Part shown: piece after piece, positions 17,257 through 26,733 of the stretch
Position numbering within the stretch: position 1 is the stretch's first letter
Layout: every line of letters starts with the position of its first letter
Assembly: GCF_011320225.1 (NCBI RefSeq)
Contig: NZ_JAAOEN010000004.1
Coordinates: forward strand, 490,973 to 554,972
DNA from: Phytoactinopolyspora limicola
GTDB taxonomy: Bacteria > Actinomycetota > Actinomycetes > Jiangellales > Jiangellaceae
DNA: 64,000 bases
Direction: 5' to 3'
Program-made: the position numbers and the translations under genes
Notes under the pieces: model-generated
Database searches by the model: none
What the model was told of the DNA's origin: nothing
The model's input: only the letters and a program-made list of their open reading frames with translations

Positions 17257-18459
17257 ATGACGCTCAGCTCGACGGCCGAGGCCAACGTTCCGGCTCTCAG
17301 CCCCCTCGATCTCGCCGGCCTCGACGACCTCCTCACCGATGACGAGCTCGCCGTCCGCACCGCCGTGCGGCGACTATGCACCCACCGGATCGCGCCCCAC
17401 GTCACCGACTGGTTCGACACCGGAACGGCACCCGACGTCCGGGAACTCGCCCGGGAGCTGGGCACCCTGGGAGTGCTCGGCATGCACCTAGACGGCTACG
17501 GCTGTCCCGGCATGTCCGCCACCGAGTACGGCCTGGCCTGCTTGGAGCTGGAAGCGTGTGACTCGGGGGTACGCTCACTCGTCTCAGTGCAGGGCTCACT
17601 CGCGATGTACGCAATCTGGCGGTTCGGATCCGAGGCACAGAAGGAGCAGTGGCTCCCAGAGATGGCGGCGGGCACCGCGATCGGCTGTTTCGGACTGACC
17701 GAACCCGACCACGGCTCCGACCCGGGTAGCCTCCGAACCCGAGCCCGCCGGGACGGCACCGACTGGGTGATCGACGGACGCAAAATGTGGATCACCAATG
17801 GCTCGATCGCCGACGTCGCCATTGTCTGGGCGCAGACCGACGACGGACTCCGGGGCTTCGTCGTCGATACCACCACACCCGGCTTCTCGGCCCCGGAGAT
17901 CACCAAGAAGATGTCGCTGCGGGCATCGGTCACCAGCGAGTTGGTGCTCGACGGCGTTCGGGTTCCCGACGCCGCGGCGCTGCCGGAGGTGACCGGCCTG
18001 GGTGGCCCGCTGTCCTGCCTGAACGAGGCCCGGTTCGGCATCGTCTGGGGCGCGATGGGAGCTGCCCGCGCGGCGTGGGAAGCGGCGCTGAGCTACGCGG
18101 CCGAACGCGAACAGTTCGGCCGGCCGATCGCGGGTTTCCAGCTGACCCAGGCCAAACTCGCCGGCATGGCCGCCGAACTGGTCAAGGGACAGCTGCTGGC
18201 TCTTCATCTGGGCCGACGCAAGGACGCGGGAACGCTGCGGCATGAGCAGGTCAGCCTGGGCAAACTGGCCAACGTGCGGGCGGCGCTCGACATCTGCCGG
18301 ACGGCCCGCACGGTGCTGGGCGCGAACGGCATCTCACTGGAGTATCCGGTGATCCGCCACATGACCAACCTCGAGTCGGTGCTGACGTACGAGGGCACTG
18401 AGGAAATGCACGCCCTCGTCGTCGGTCAGGCTCTCACCGGTCATGCCGCGTTCCGCTAA
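17257..18459 (+). CDS. gcdH: Glutaryl-CoA dehydrogenase
   Basis: This 400-residue FAD acyl-CoA dehydrogenase converts glutaryl-CoA to crotonyl-CoA with loss of CO2. The C-terminal half is distinctive for GcdH: EARFGIVWGAMGAARAAW, REQFGRPIAGFQLTQAKLA, LGANGISLEYPVIRHMTNLES and the catalytic base E379 in TYEGTEEMHALVVG. The FAD-binding motif FGLTEPDHGSDPG is present. The start has AGAAAGG six bases upstream, just after the 18-bp repeats. It is the last gene of the operon; a large inverted-repeat element begins at the base following its stop codon. Confidence 0.95.
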   Translation: MTLSSTAEANVPALSPLDLAGLDDLLTDDELAVRTAVRRLCTHRIAPHVTDWFDTGTAPDVRELARELGTLGVLGMHLDGYGCPGMSATEYGLACLELEACDSGVRSLVSVQGSLAMYAIWRFGSEAQKEQWLPEMAAGTAIGCFGLTEPDHGSDPGSLRTRARRDGTDWVIDGRKMWITNGSIADVAIVWAQTDDGLRGFVVDTTTPGFSAPEITKKMSLRASVTSELVLDGVRVPDAAALPEVTGLGGPLSCLNEARFGIVWGAMGAARAAWEAALSYAAEREQFGRPIAGFQLTQAKLAGMAAELVKGQLLALHLGRRKDAGTLRHEQVSLGKLANVRAALDICRTARTVLGANGISLEYPVIRHMTNLESVLTYEGTEEMHALVVGQALTGHAAFR

Positions 18460-18906
18460 CCCGTGTGCACCTGATCTCCGTTTTGTCACCTGATCTTTTT
18501 CCCCGGGGCGATCAGGTGTGCGAACGGCGTGTGGCGGCGCGGTGGGTGCATCTGATCGTGTCTTGGAGTGTGGACGCTCGGCGATCAGATGCACGGTCAG
18601 CCGCTTAGGGGCGAGTTGTGCATCTGATCGATCAGGGTCCGACAGGCCTGCCGGTCAACTTGTGGCGAAGGACGACTTGAGGGGCGTACGCCGCACCGCG
18701 TGTTTACCCGACGTTATTCGACGCCAGACCCTGTCGATCAGATGCATCAACCGACCAACACGCCCTGTTCATGCATCTGATCGCCACGCGTCCACATCTC
18801 GGGATGCGATCAGATGCACCCAACTGCGCCGTCACGCGCTTTCAGCACACCTGATCGCCCCGGGGAAAAAGATCAGGTGACAAAACGGAGATCAGGTGCA
18901 CACGGG
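18460..18906. repeat. 447-bp nested inverted-repeat element with 13 CTGATC motifs
   Basis: The outer arms are a perfect 61-bp inverted repeat (18460-18520 against 18846-18906). Inside, further pairs of TGCATCTGATCG and CGATCAGATGCA are placed symmetrically (18548-18594 mirrors 18771-18820; 18620-18635 mirrors 18734-18746). CTGATC, on one strand or the other, occurs 13 times: at 18471, 18490, 18510, 18552, 18583, 18624, 18630, 18736, 18777, 18808, 18851, 18871 and 18890. Each outer arm also holds its own hairpin (ACCTGATC...GATCAGGT around CCCCGGGG). The element fills the gap between two convergent genes, starting directly after the gcdH stop and ending two bases before the next stop. No protein-coding frame fits it. 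It may be a bidirectional terminator, a protein-binding array or a non-autonomous mobile element. Confidence 0.9.
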
Positions 18907-18908
18907 GG

Positions 18909-19991
18909 TTAGATCGTTTGCCAGGTGTCCGGGGTGATGTCACACGGCCCGCCCCGGTGCACCGCCATGCGGCGAGCGGCTACGTCGAGACTGACCGTGG
19001 CCAGCGTGACCGAACGGGTGGGCAGCGGTTCGTCCGGCGCGGCATGGCAACACACCGGTGCCTGGCCGTCGGCGGAGTGGCCCAGCATGGCGCTCGCGCG
19101 CTCCATCACCCCCGGTGATGCCAGCTCGTCGCGCCGGTCCTGGAGATGCCGCAACCGGTCATAGGTGCCGGGTCGTTCGAGGCCAAGCCGTTCGCCGCCG
19201 CTCAGTTCCGGCGCAAGGAAGTGGTTGGTGTGTGCGTAGAAGCCGTCGGCGGCCCGCACCACACCAACGCCGGCGGGTGAGAGCTCGAGTCCGGCCACGT
19301 CGCCCAGCCCGTCGCGGTAGGTCACTACTGTGACCACCGACGAGGCGGACAGCCGGGCGGATCGGGCGATCTCGATGGCCTCGTCGATGGTGGTGGCCTC
19401 GTCGAGGATCCGCCGGGCGACGGCGTGCACCGGCACACCGATCCCGGAGTGGTCGCTCGCATGCCACAGGATGTTGAAGTGCACCCCGAGTCCGGCGCTG
19501 TTCAGGCCGATCTTGCCCAGTACGCCGAATTCGGTGAAGCCGCGTACCTCGTGGTCGGGCCGGGGGTGGTACGTCCAGACCACCGGGACATCGCGTAGCG
19601 TCTCGTTCCAGTCCCACGTCTGGATTGTGCGCGGCCCACCGCCGTCATCAGGTAAAACAACAGCTGTTGAGCATTCCGTGGGGCCCGCGATTCGGGCCGC
19701 GGCGAGCACCTCGGTGCGGGTGTTGACCGCTGCTACCTGCCAGGCTTCCAGGGCAGCACCGTCGGCTAGGCCGGTGATCTCAGCGGCCAGCCGCGGAGCC
19801 CATTCACCGAGTTGGTCGAGGGCCCGGGCACCGGAGTCCTGAACCTGCTGGTCGCTGACGCCGACGGCGTGAAACAGTGCTTGATATCCGGCGTACGCCG
19901 CCTCGACACGTGGCCGCCACGCCGTACCGAACTCCCGGCCCCGCGCCGCCGCATCCGACACGTTGGAGGCGAACACCGGGACTCCCACCAT
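18909..19991 (-). CDS. C45-family acyltransferase/amidohydrolase (isopenicillin N acyltransferase-like)
   Basis: This is a 360-residue Ntn-hydrolase precursor of the peptidase C45 family. The self-cleavage nucleophile is C107 in GPTECSTAVV, followed by the family pattern QTWDWN and a GVLGKIGLNSAGLGVHFN segment. Relatives hydrolyse or exchange acyl groups on amides such as penicillins, N-acyl amino acids or choloyl amides. The start at 19991 has AAGGAG seven bases upstream; the frame is open to 20036. It follows the P1 peptidase by 117 bases, after a peptide ABC importer, suggesting that it trims imported acylated peptides or amides (inference). No signal peptide is seen, so it is cytoplasmic. 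Confidence 0.85.
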   Translation of the reverse strand: MVGVPVFASNVSDAAARGREFGTAWRPRVEAAYAGYQALFHAVGVSDQQVQDSGARALDQLGEWAPRLAAEITGLADGAALEAWQVAAVNTRTEVLAAARIAGPTECSTAVVLPDDGGGPRTIQTWDWNETLRDVPVVWTYHPRPDHEVRGFTEFGVLGKIGLNSAGLGVHFNILWHASDHSGIGVPVHAVARRILDEATTIDEAIEIARSARLSASSVVTVVTYRDGLGDVAGLELSPAGVGVVRAADGFYAHTNHFLAPELSGGERLGLERPGTYDRLRHLQDRRDELASPGVMERASAMLGHSADGQAPVCCHAAPDEPLPTRSVTLATVSLDVAARRMAVHRGGPCDITPDTWQTI

Positions 19992-20108
19992 CTCTGTCTC
20001 CTTCGCCGTGCCGCCGTGGTCTTCGACTTCAGCCATGCCCCTACTCCATCACAAGCGGCCATCCCGTCGCCGGCCCGCCGTAGACCGTGCGAATTGCCCT
20101 GCCGACCG

Positions 20109-21118
20109 TCACACCGCGGCGCTGAGCACGGCATCCCACGCCACCTCGGAGGCGATGGTGCCCAGCCCGGTCGGTACCGTGCCGGGCAGCTCGATCTGGT
20201 CGGTGGTCAGCGCGAACAAGACGTCGCCGTCGTTCTCGGTGTGGAACGGCTGGATACCCCGATGCATCGAGCTATGCACCTGCCGGGCGAGCTGGTTGAG
20301 GCTGTAATCGGACAGCTTCACGTTGGTGACCAGCACGGTCAGCGTCGTGTTTCCGCCGACCGGAGCGGCCGGCCCACCGGCTCGAAGCGCGGCTTCATAG
20401 TCGGTCGCCGGGTGGCGTCGCTCGGCGCGTTCAGCATCGTAGTTGCCACGGACGACGGTTCCGGCGCGGTCGACCACCACCCCGATCGCGTTGGGCACGG
20501 TGACGACCAGGACTCTGACGTCGCCGACGGCCGCGAACGCGGCACCCTGCCCCGCGAACTCGGCCCGGCCGAAGTTGACCTTCCCCACGGTGGCGCTGCG
20601 ACCGGCGCCGCACCGGCCCACCGGCACCACACCAGGGACGGCCTGGCGGACGGCGGCGCGCCCCAACGTCGCATCGGGCACGATGGCGTTGTCTCGGCAG
20701 GAGAAGTCGTAGATGACGGCGCCGGACACCAGGCGCAGCTCCGTCCATCGGGTCTGTCGCTGGTGCCGTTCCATCAGCTCGTCGGTGACCCCGGCCGCCG
20801 CCCCCAGACCGTGCACCGATCCTCCGGCCAGGCAGATCGCGTGGTTGACGTCGTAGCCTCCACCGAGCCCGACTGCGCCGCCTCGGGCGTCGACCGCGGT
20901 GCGTGCCCCGTCCGGCACCAGGACCACGGTGCAGCCGGTGGGGCCTTCGGCGTATTCGGCGGTGCCAACCAACACGCCGGGCAGGTCGAACTCGACGTTA
21001 CCTCGCCCGGGGCTCACCTGCGGCGCCAGCGCCGTGTCGGTGTTGGTCAGGCCACCCGCGGCGAATGCCGATACGGGACTCAGCCGCACGTCGCCGTTCA
21101 GAGGGGCGGTTCCGCTGG

Positions 21119-21122
<4 letters not shown>
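20109..21122 (-). CDS. P1/S58-family aminopeptidase (DmpA/BapA-like)
   Basis: This 337-residue self-processing peptidase has the expected ENFDLPGVLVG-like N-terminal domain, GGSVHGLGAAAGV and CGAGRSATVGKV in the middle, and the autocleavage site before T259 or T260 in VGGNTTLTVLVTNV. DmpA/BapA relatives release N-terminal residues from D- or beta-amino-acid peptides. It begins with GTG overlapping the stop of the ABC ATPase gene (GTGA), so it is translated with the transporter. This coupling argues that the imported ligand is a peptide with unusual residues. Confidence 0.87.
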
Positions 21123-21975
<853 letters not shown>

Positions 21976-21979
<4 letters not shown>

Positions 21980-23028
21980 CGGCCGCCACCTATCTCTGCC
22001 GGTATGTCCGTCGGCCGGGCTGGTAGTGGCAGGGCGGCCGTCGACCGCAGCTCTTCGGCCCGGTGGCACAACACTGCCTGCCCGTTCACCCGTGCCAGCG
22101 GCGGCCGTTCGGTAGCGCATCGGTCGACGACGAACCGGCACCGTTCGGCGAACGCACAGCCCGGCGCCGGACCAGCCAACAGTGGCGGCCGCCCCGGGAT
22201 CGGCGTGAGCCGCTCCCCGGGCCGGGCATGGCTCGGCGCTGACGAGGCCAGCGCGTGGGTGTAGGGGTGCGCGGGCCGGGCGAGTACAGCGTGGGCGGGA
22301 CCGTCTTCGACGACGCGTCCGCCGTACATCACCACCACCCGCGCACAGCGCCGAGCCACCGCGTTGAGGTCGTGGCTGAGCCAGAGGACGGTGGTGCCTG
22401 CTGCCCGGGTCAGGGCGAGGATGGTGTCGAGCACCTCGTCGCGGACCTGGCTGTCGAGCGCAGCGGTAGGTTCATCGGCCACCAGGACCCGCGGCTGCAC
22501 GGCCATCGCCATGGCGAGCGCCACCCGCTGGGCCATTCCTCCGGAAAGCTGGTGTGGGTAAGCCCGGGCGACCCGGGCCGGATCGCGTAGCCGGACCTGA
22601 TCCAGCAGGGCCGCCACGGCGTCTCGGGTGGACCGCCGTGGACTCGGCTGGCGGCCACGCAGCGCCCGTCGTACCTGTGCCCCGACCCGCATGGTGGGGT
22701 CGAGTGCACCGATCGGGTCTTGGAAGACGAAGCCGAGTTGGTCCCGTCGCAGCTGCCGGAGCGGCTGCGGGGCCAGATCGAACACCGAGTGACCTGCGAC
22801 GTGCATCGAACCATGCCGCCGCTCGGCCCTGCTGGGCAGCAGCCGGCCGAGGGCCGCTCCCAGGGTCGACTTGCCGGATCCGCTCTCGCCGACCACACCA
22901 ACCGTCTCGCCCGCGTCAACGGCCAGGTCGACGCCGTCGAGCGCCCGTACCGGCCCATGGGCGGCCAGGTAGTCGACCACGAGGTCGCGGGCGACGACCA
23001 CCGGCTCCGCCGGCGTCAGCTGGTTCAT
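21976..23028 (-). CDS. Peptide ABC transporter ATPase (DppD/OppD-like)
   Basis: This 350-residue ATPase has Walker A GVVGESGSGKSTL, Q-loop FVFQDP, signature LSGGMAQRVALAMAMA, Walker B VLVADEPTAALD and a C-terminal oligopeptide-family extension with cysteines (CAFAERCRFVVDRC) that in homologues can hold an iron-sulfur cluster. Four-base ATGA overlaps join it to both neighbours, so the two permeases, two ATPases and the peptidase form a single tightly coupled unit. Confidence 0.92.
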
Positions 23029-23843
23029 GTCAACGACCTCGCTTCCCGTGGTTCGAGCCGATCTCGCAGCCCGTCACCCAGCACGTTGATCGACAGGATG
23101 GCCAGGACCAGCACCACCCCCGGCGCGATGACCAGCCACGGCGCCGCCACCATATAAATGCCGCCCTGGGCGATGAGCACGCCGAGCGACGCCTGAGGTG
23201 GTTGCACACCGAGGCCGAGGAAACTCAACCCGCCTTCCACCAGGATGCCGATGGACAACGCGTACGTCCCCTGCACCGCGATGGTGCCCCCGACGTTCGG
23301 AAGCACGTGTCGCACCAGCATGGTGGGCATTCCGACCCCGCTGACAACGGCCGACGTGATGTAGTCGCGGCTAGCCACGGTGGCGGCCGCGGCCCGGACC
23401 AGCCGGGTCATCAGCGGAATGGTGACGAGCACGATGGCGGCCATCGCGGCCGGCCGGCCGGGTCCAACAACAGCTGCCACCAGGATCGCCAGCACGATGG
23501 ACGGAAAGGCGTAGAGGACCTCCACCAACCGCAGCACCGCCTCATTGACCGCACCGCCGACGTACCCAGCCACGATGCCCAACGCCGTACTAACTACCGC
23601 CGTGACCAGCACCGCGAGCGATGACAGCAGCAGCGTCGCCCCAATCCCTTCCAGCAGCCGCGGCAGCAACGATCGGCCCAGGTCGTCGGTGCCGAGCCAA
23701 GCGGCGGCGCCGGGGGGCCGCAGCCGGTCGCCGTCGATGGCCGCCGGATCGCCCGCCAGCCCAAACCAGCCGGCGACGGCGGCGGCGACCAGCACCATCA
23801 GGCAGATCAGCCCGCATCGGGACAACCAGTCGAGCCGCTTCAT
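23025..23843 (-). CDS. Peptide ABC transporter permease (DppC-like)
   Basis: This 272-residue inner-membrane permease has an N-terminal helix, the DppC-type periplasmic segment with HPLGTDDLGR-like WLGTDDLGRSLLPRL, and five to six further membrane helices. The EAA loop that contacts the ATPases is VVSGVGMPTMLVRHVLPN. It starts at an ATG overlapping the stop of the DppB-like gene. With the product of the gene at 23840 it forms the membrane channel. Confidence 0.9.
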   Translation of the reverse strand: MKRLDWLSRCGLICLMVLVAAAVAGWFGLAGDPAAIDGDRLRPPGAAAWLGTDDLGRSLLPRLLEGIGATLLLSSLAVLVTAVVSTALGIVAGYVGGAVNEAVLRLVEVLYAFPSIVLAILVAAVVGPGRPAAMAAIVLVTIPLMTRLVRAAAATVASRDYITSAVVSGVGMPTMLVRHVLPNVGGTIAVQGTYALSIGILVEGGLSFLGLGVQPPQASLGVLIAQGGIYMVAAPWLVIAPGVVLVLAILSINVLGDGLRDRLEPREARSLT

Positions 23844-24823
23844 GTGCGCCTCCCCGCGGTGGTGACGCCAAGGCGTGGATCGATCAGCCCGACGACGAGG
23901 TCAACAACGACGTTGAGCACGATGAACAGGGCGGCTGCCAGCAGCACCCCGGCCTGGACCACCGCGTAGTCGCGCCGGCCGACCGCATGCACGACGTAGG
24001 AGCCCACACCGGGCAAGTTGAACAGGTACTCGACGATGATGGCTCCCCCCAGCAGGTAAGCACTCACCGTGGTGAGCAAGACGAGTACCGGCGGCGCAGC
24101 GTTGCGCAGGATGTGCTGGCGGATGACCGCCCACGGTGTCTCTCCTCTGGCTACCGCCGCCGTCACATACGGCTCGACCAACACGTTCAGCACGGCGTCG
24201 CGGGTGGTCCGGGCGGTCGCCGAGATGGCGAAGACGGACAACACGGCGGCCGGCAGCAGCATGGCGCGCAGGTTGCCCACGGGGTCATCACCGAGCGGCA
24301 CGTAGCCCCCTACCGAGAGGCCCAGCGCATACCGCGAGAACAGGTACACCACGATGCTGCCGAGAACGAACTCCGGAAGGCTCACCCCGAGCCCGCCGGC
24401 CAGCCGGCCCACCACCGCGCCGCGTCCGCCCGCGCCAGGCCCGCCGGCCCGCACCGCCGCCAGCACCCCCAGGGGCACTCCGATGAATGCCGCGGCCAGG
24501 ATCGCCATCACGGTCAGCTGAGCGGTGACGGGGAAACGGCTGGCCAGTTCAGCGCCGACCGGCTGCTGACTGACCATCGACGTGCCGAAGTCGCCGCTTA
24601 GCGCCGCGGTGAACCAGTTCCAGTACTGCACGAGCACGGATTGGTCCAGGCCGTACCGCTCGGCCAACTCGGCCCGCTGTTCCTCGGTGGCGAAGGGGCC
24701 GAGAATCGTCTCGGCGAAGCCGCCCGGCATGGCCCGCACCGCGATGAAGATCAGGATCGAGACCCCGACCAGCGTGCCCGCACCGCTCAGCGCCCGCCGC
24801 AGCCACCAGGTGAACAGTCTCAT
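23840..24823 (-). CDS. Peptide ABC transporter permease (DppB-like)
   Basis: This 327-residue permease has the classic DppB opening (RRALSGAGTLVGVSILIFIAVRAMPG), a periplasmic loop with YGLDQSVLVQYWNWFTAALSGDFGTS, and the EAA loop ARGETPWAVIRQHILRNA. The start at 24823 is chosen because GGGGAG precedes it and it lies 22 bases after the binding-protein stop; the frame is open to 24910. It is the first of two permeases in the operon. Confidence 0.9.
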   Translation of the reverse strand: MRLFTWWLRRALSGAGTLVGVSILIFIAVRAMPGGFAETILGPFATEEQRAELAERYGLDQSVLVQYWNWFTAALSGDFGTSMVSQQPVGAELASRFPVTAQLTVMAILAAAFIGVPLGVLAAVRAGGPGAGGRGAVVGRLAGGLGVSLPEFVLGSIVVYLFSRYALGLSVGGYVPLGDDPVGNLRAMLLPAAVLSVFAISATARTTRDAVLNVLVEPYVTAAVARGETPWAVIRQHILRNAAPPVLVLLTTVSAYLLGGAIIVEYLFNLPGVGSYVVHAVGRRDYAVVQAGVLLAAALFIVLNVVVDLVVGLIDPRLGVTTAGRRT

Positions 24824-24845
24824 CGTCTCCCCGCCGCCCCCGGAC

Positions 24846-26684
24846 CTACTGTTGCCCGGACCGGGTCTCGGCGAGCCGCCGCAGCGGGTTGCCGTACCCC
24901 TCGGTGGCATACACCGTCGGGCTGATGGCGTCGGCCCGGTAGCCGACCGCGATCGGCCGGGTCACCAGCGGCAGCATCTGAGCGTCGGCCTCGACGGCCG
25001 CACACAGGTCGGCCATGAGCTGCTCCCGGTCCGGGCCCGGAGGTGCGGTGTTGACCGCGTCGATCAGGCTGCTCAGCTCGTCGTCGGCCGCCATGAAGCC
25101 AAGGTTGAACCCAGCGACGTCCGGGTTCCACCATTTGGTGACCATGCCCGGGTCGGCATAGCCGGCGAACCACGACAACGCGGCGTCGAACTCGGCCGGG
25201 GCGGCGCCGTAGACCTTACCCGCCCAGCTCGCCTCCTCCAGCTGTTCGATCTCCACCGACACCCCGATCTCGCGCAAACTCTGCTCGATGACCTGGGCCA
25301 CAGCCGGCGCCGGCTCGGTCGAGAAGATACTCAGCTGGAACGTGAGGTCGTCCGCGCCCGCCTCGCTGAGCAGCGCACGTGCGGCGTCGAGATCGCCGGT
25401 GGCGGACGGGAGGTCGCCGGGTTCGCAGGCACCGGGCAGTCCCACGGGGGTAACTCCAGTGGGGTTGACCAGACCGCCGAGCGCGGCGTCGGCGATCCGC
25501 TGCCGGTCGACGGCGAGGTTGATCGCTTGGCGGACCCGCGGGTCGGCGAATGGTGAATCCGGAGCCTGCGAGTTCAGCATCAGGTAGTAGTAGTCAGTGC
25601 TGGCCTGGGATAGAACCTCCACCTGGGGTACACCACCCAGTACCTGCGGGGCGTCGACGTTGCCCAACGTGATCATCGACGCGCTACCGTCGCGCAGGGC
25701 CGCGATCCGGGACCCTTCCTGCGGGACGATCGAGATGTCGATACCGTCCAGGGCCGGCTGGTCCGGGTGCCAATACCCCTCGTTGCGGGCGAACCGCCAC
25801 GACACGTCCGGGCGATGATCCTCCACCACGAACGGGCCGGTGCCCAGCATCGTGGTGTCGAGGTCGACTGTGCCGTCGGCCACTTCCCGCATAGGCAGGA
25901 TGGCGGCTGGCACGTTCGCCAGCGCAGCCAGGAACGGAGTGTACGGCTCGGCGAGCACCACCTCCACCGTCGCGTCGTCGGTTGCGCTGACCGATTCGAC
26001 CGGCCCGAGCTGACCGGTCCACACCGAGCCGAGTTCCAAGAGCCGTTCGAGGCTGCCAACGACGTCGTCGGCCGTCATCTCCCGCCCGTTGGAGAACTCC
26101 ACTCCCGACCGCAGATGGAAGACGTAGGTGGTGTCGTCGGGCTGCTCCCAGCTCTCCGCCAGCATCGGCTCGACCTCGAAGTCCGGTCCAACGGTCACCA
26201 GAGTTTCGTATACCAAGCCCATGACCTGCCACGACGATGCCAGGTCGGCCCACTGCGGGTCGAGGCCGGTGGCGCCTACGGCATCAATGTGCACCTGTAG
26301 GTCCAAGGTTCCGCCCGGTGCGAGCGACTCGTCGACCGTGGACAACAGCCCGGGCGCGGCCTCCGCGGCCGGGACTTCTGGATCCGCTTCGGATGTCGGA
26401 TCGTCGGCGCCGGATCCACCACCGGCGGACCCGCACGCGGCGACGACCAGGGCGGTACATGCCACCCCGCAGGTCATCCACGCGCGCCGTCCCACCGCCA
26501 CTGTGTTTCGGGTTAAGAGCTTCCGCCAATAGATCGGTGGAGCTGAGCCAGTGGAGGAGCGAGTATGGCGAGGCGGAGGAGGAGGTCGATACGGAGCCAT
26601 CGATCGACGACGACAGCGAAGCCAGGCGATGCTCATCCGCTGGCTCAGCCCGCCAGCATCTATTGGCGGAAGCTCTAAGCCCAT
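24846..26684 (-). CDS. Peptide ABC transporter substrate-binding lipoprotein, 5' end interrupted by an in-frame insertion
   Basis: This is an SBP family 5 (DppA/OppA-like) extracellular binding protein with LAESWEQPDDTTYVFHLRSGVEFSNG, AEPYTPFLAALA and DPRVRQAINLAVDR motifs. The ATG at 26684 has a strong GAGGAGAGA site, but after only three codons (M-G-L) the frame enters a 159-bp element with 18-bp terminal inverted repeats. The frame stays open through it, then continues as T-R-N-T-V and a typical lipoprotein signal (RRAWMTCGVACTALVVAAC, lipid-attached Cys). Removing the element and one TTA repeat restores a normal 30-residue signal peptide. As it stands, translation from 26684 gives 612 residues with 54 extra residues before the signal. 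Internal starts at GTG 26501, GTG 26495 or ATG 26477 could rescue export. Confidence 0.85.
   Translation of the reverse strand: MGLELPPIDAGGLSQRMSIAWLRCRRRSMAPYRPPPPPRHTRSSTGSAPPIYWRKLLTRNTVAVGRRAWMTCGVACTALVVAACGSAGGGSGADDPTSEADPEVPAAEAAPGLLSTVDESLAPGGTLDLQVHIDAVGATGLDPQWADLASSWQVMGLVYETLVTVGPDFEVEPMLAESWEQPDDTTYVFHLRSGVEFSNGREMTADDVVGSLERLLELGSVWTGQLGPVESVSATDDATVEVVLAEPYTPFLAALANVPAAILPMREVADGTVDLDTTMLGTGPFVVEDHRPDVSWRFARNEGYWHPDQPALDGIDISIVPQEGSRIAALRDGSASMITLGNVDAPQVLGGVPQVEVLSQASTDYYYLMLNSQAPDSPFADPRVRQAINLAVDRQRIADAALGGLVNPTGVTPVGLPGACEPGDLPSATGDLDAARALLSEAGADDLTFQLSIFSTEPAPAVAQVIEQSLREIGVSVEIEQLEEASWAGKVYGAAPAEFDAALSWFAGYADPGMVTKWWNPDVAGFNLGFMAADDELSSLIDAVNTAPPGPDREQLMADLCAAVEADAQMLPLVTRPIAVGYRADAISPTVYATEGYGNPLRRLAETRSGQQ
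26517..26675. mobile_element. 159-bp MITE-like insertion with 18-bp perfect terminal inverted repeats
   Basis: The ends are identical in inverted orientation over 18 bases (GAGCTTCCGCCAATAGAT at 26517-26534; its complement at 26658-26675), and imperfect pairing continues further inward. TAA (TTA on the gene strand) directly flanks both ends at 26514-26516 and 26676-26678, as a 3-bp target duplication. It carries no transposase. The GAG-type ends and TNA target fit the IS1031 group of the IS5 family (inference). It sits in the first codons of the binding-protein gene. Confidence 0.85.
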
Positions 26685-26733
26685 GGTTCTCTCCTCGAAC
26701 GGATCGGGTCCGGGCCCCGGCGGGCCGGGACGG

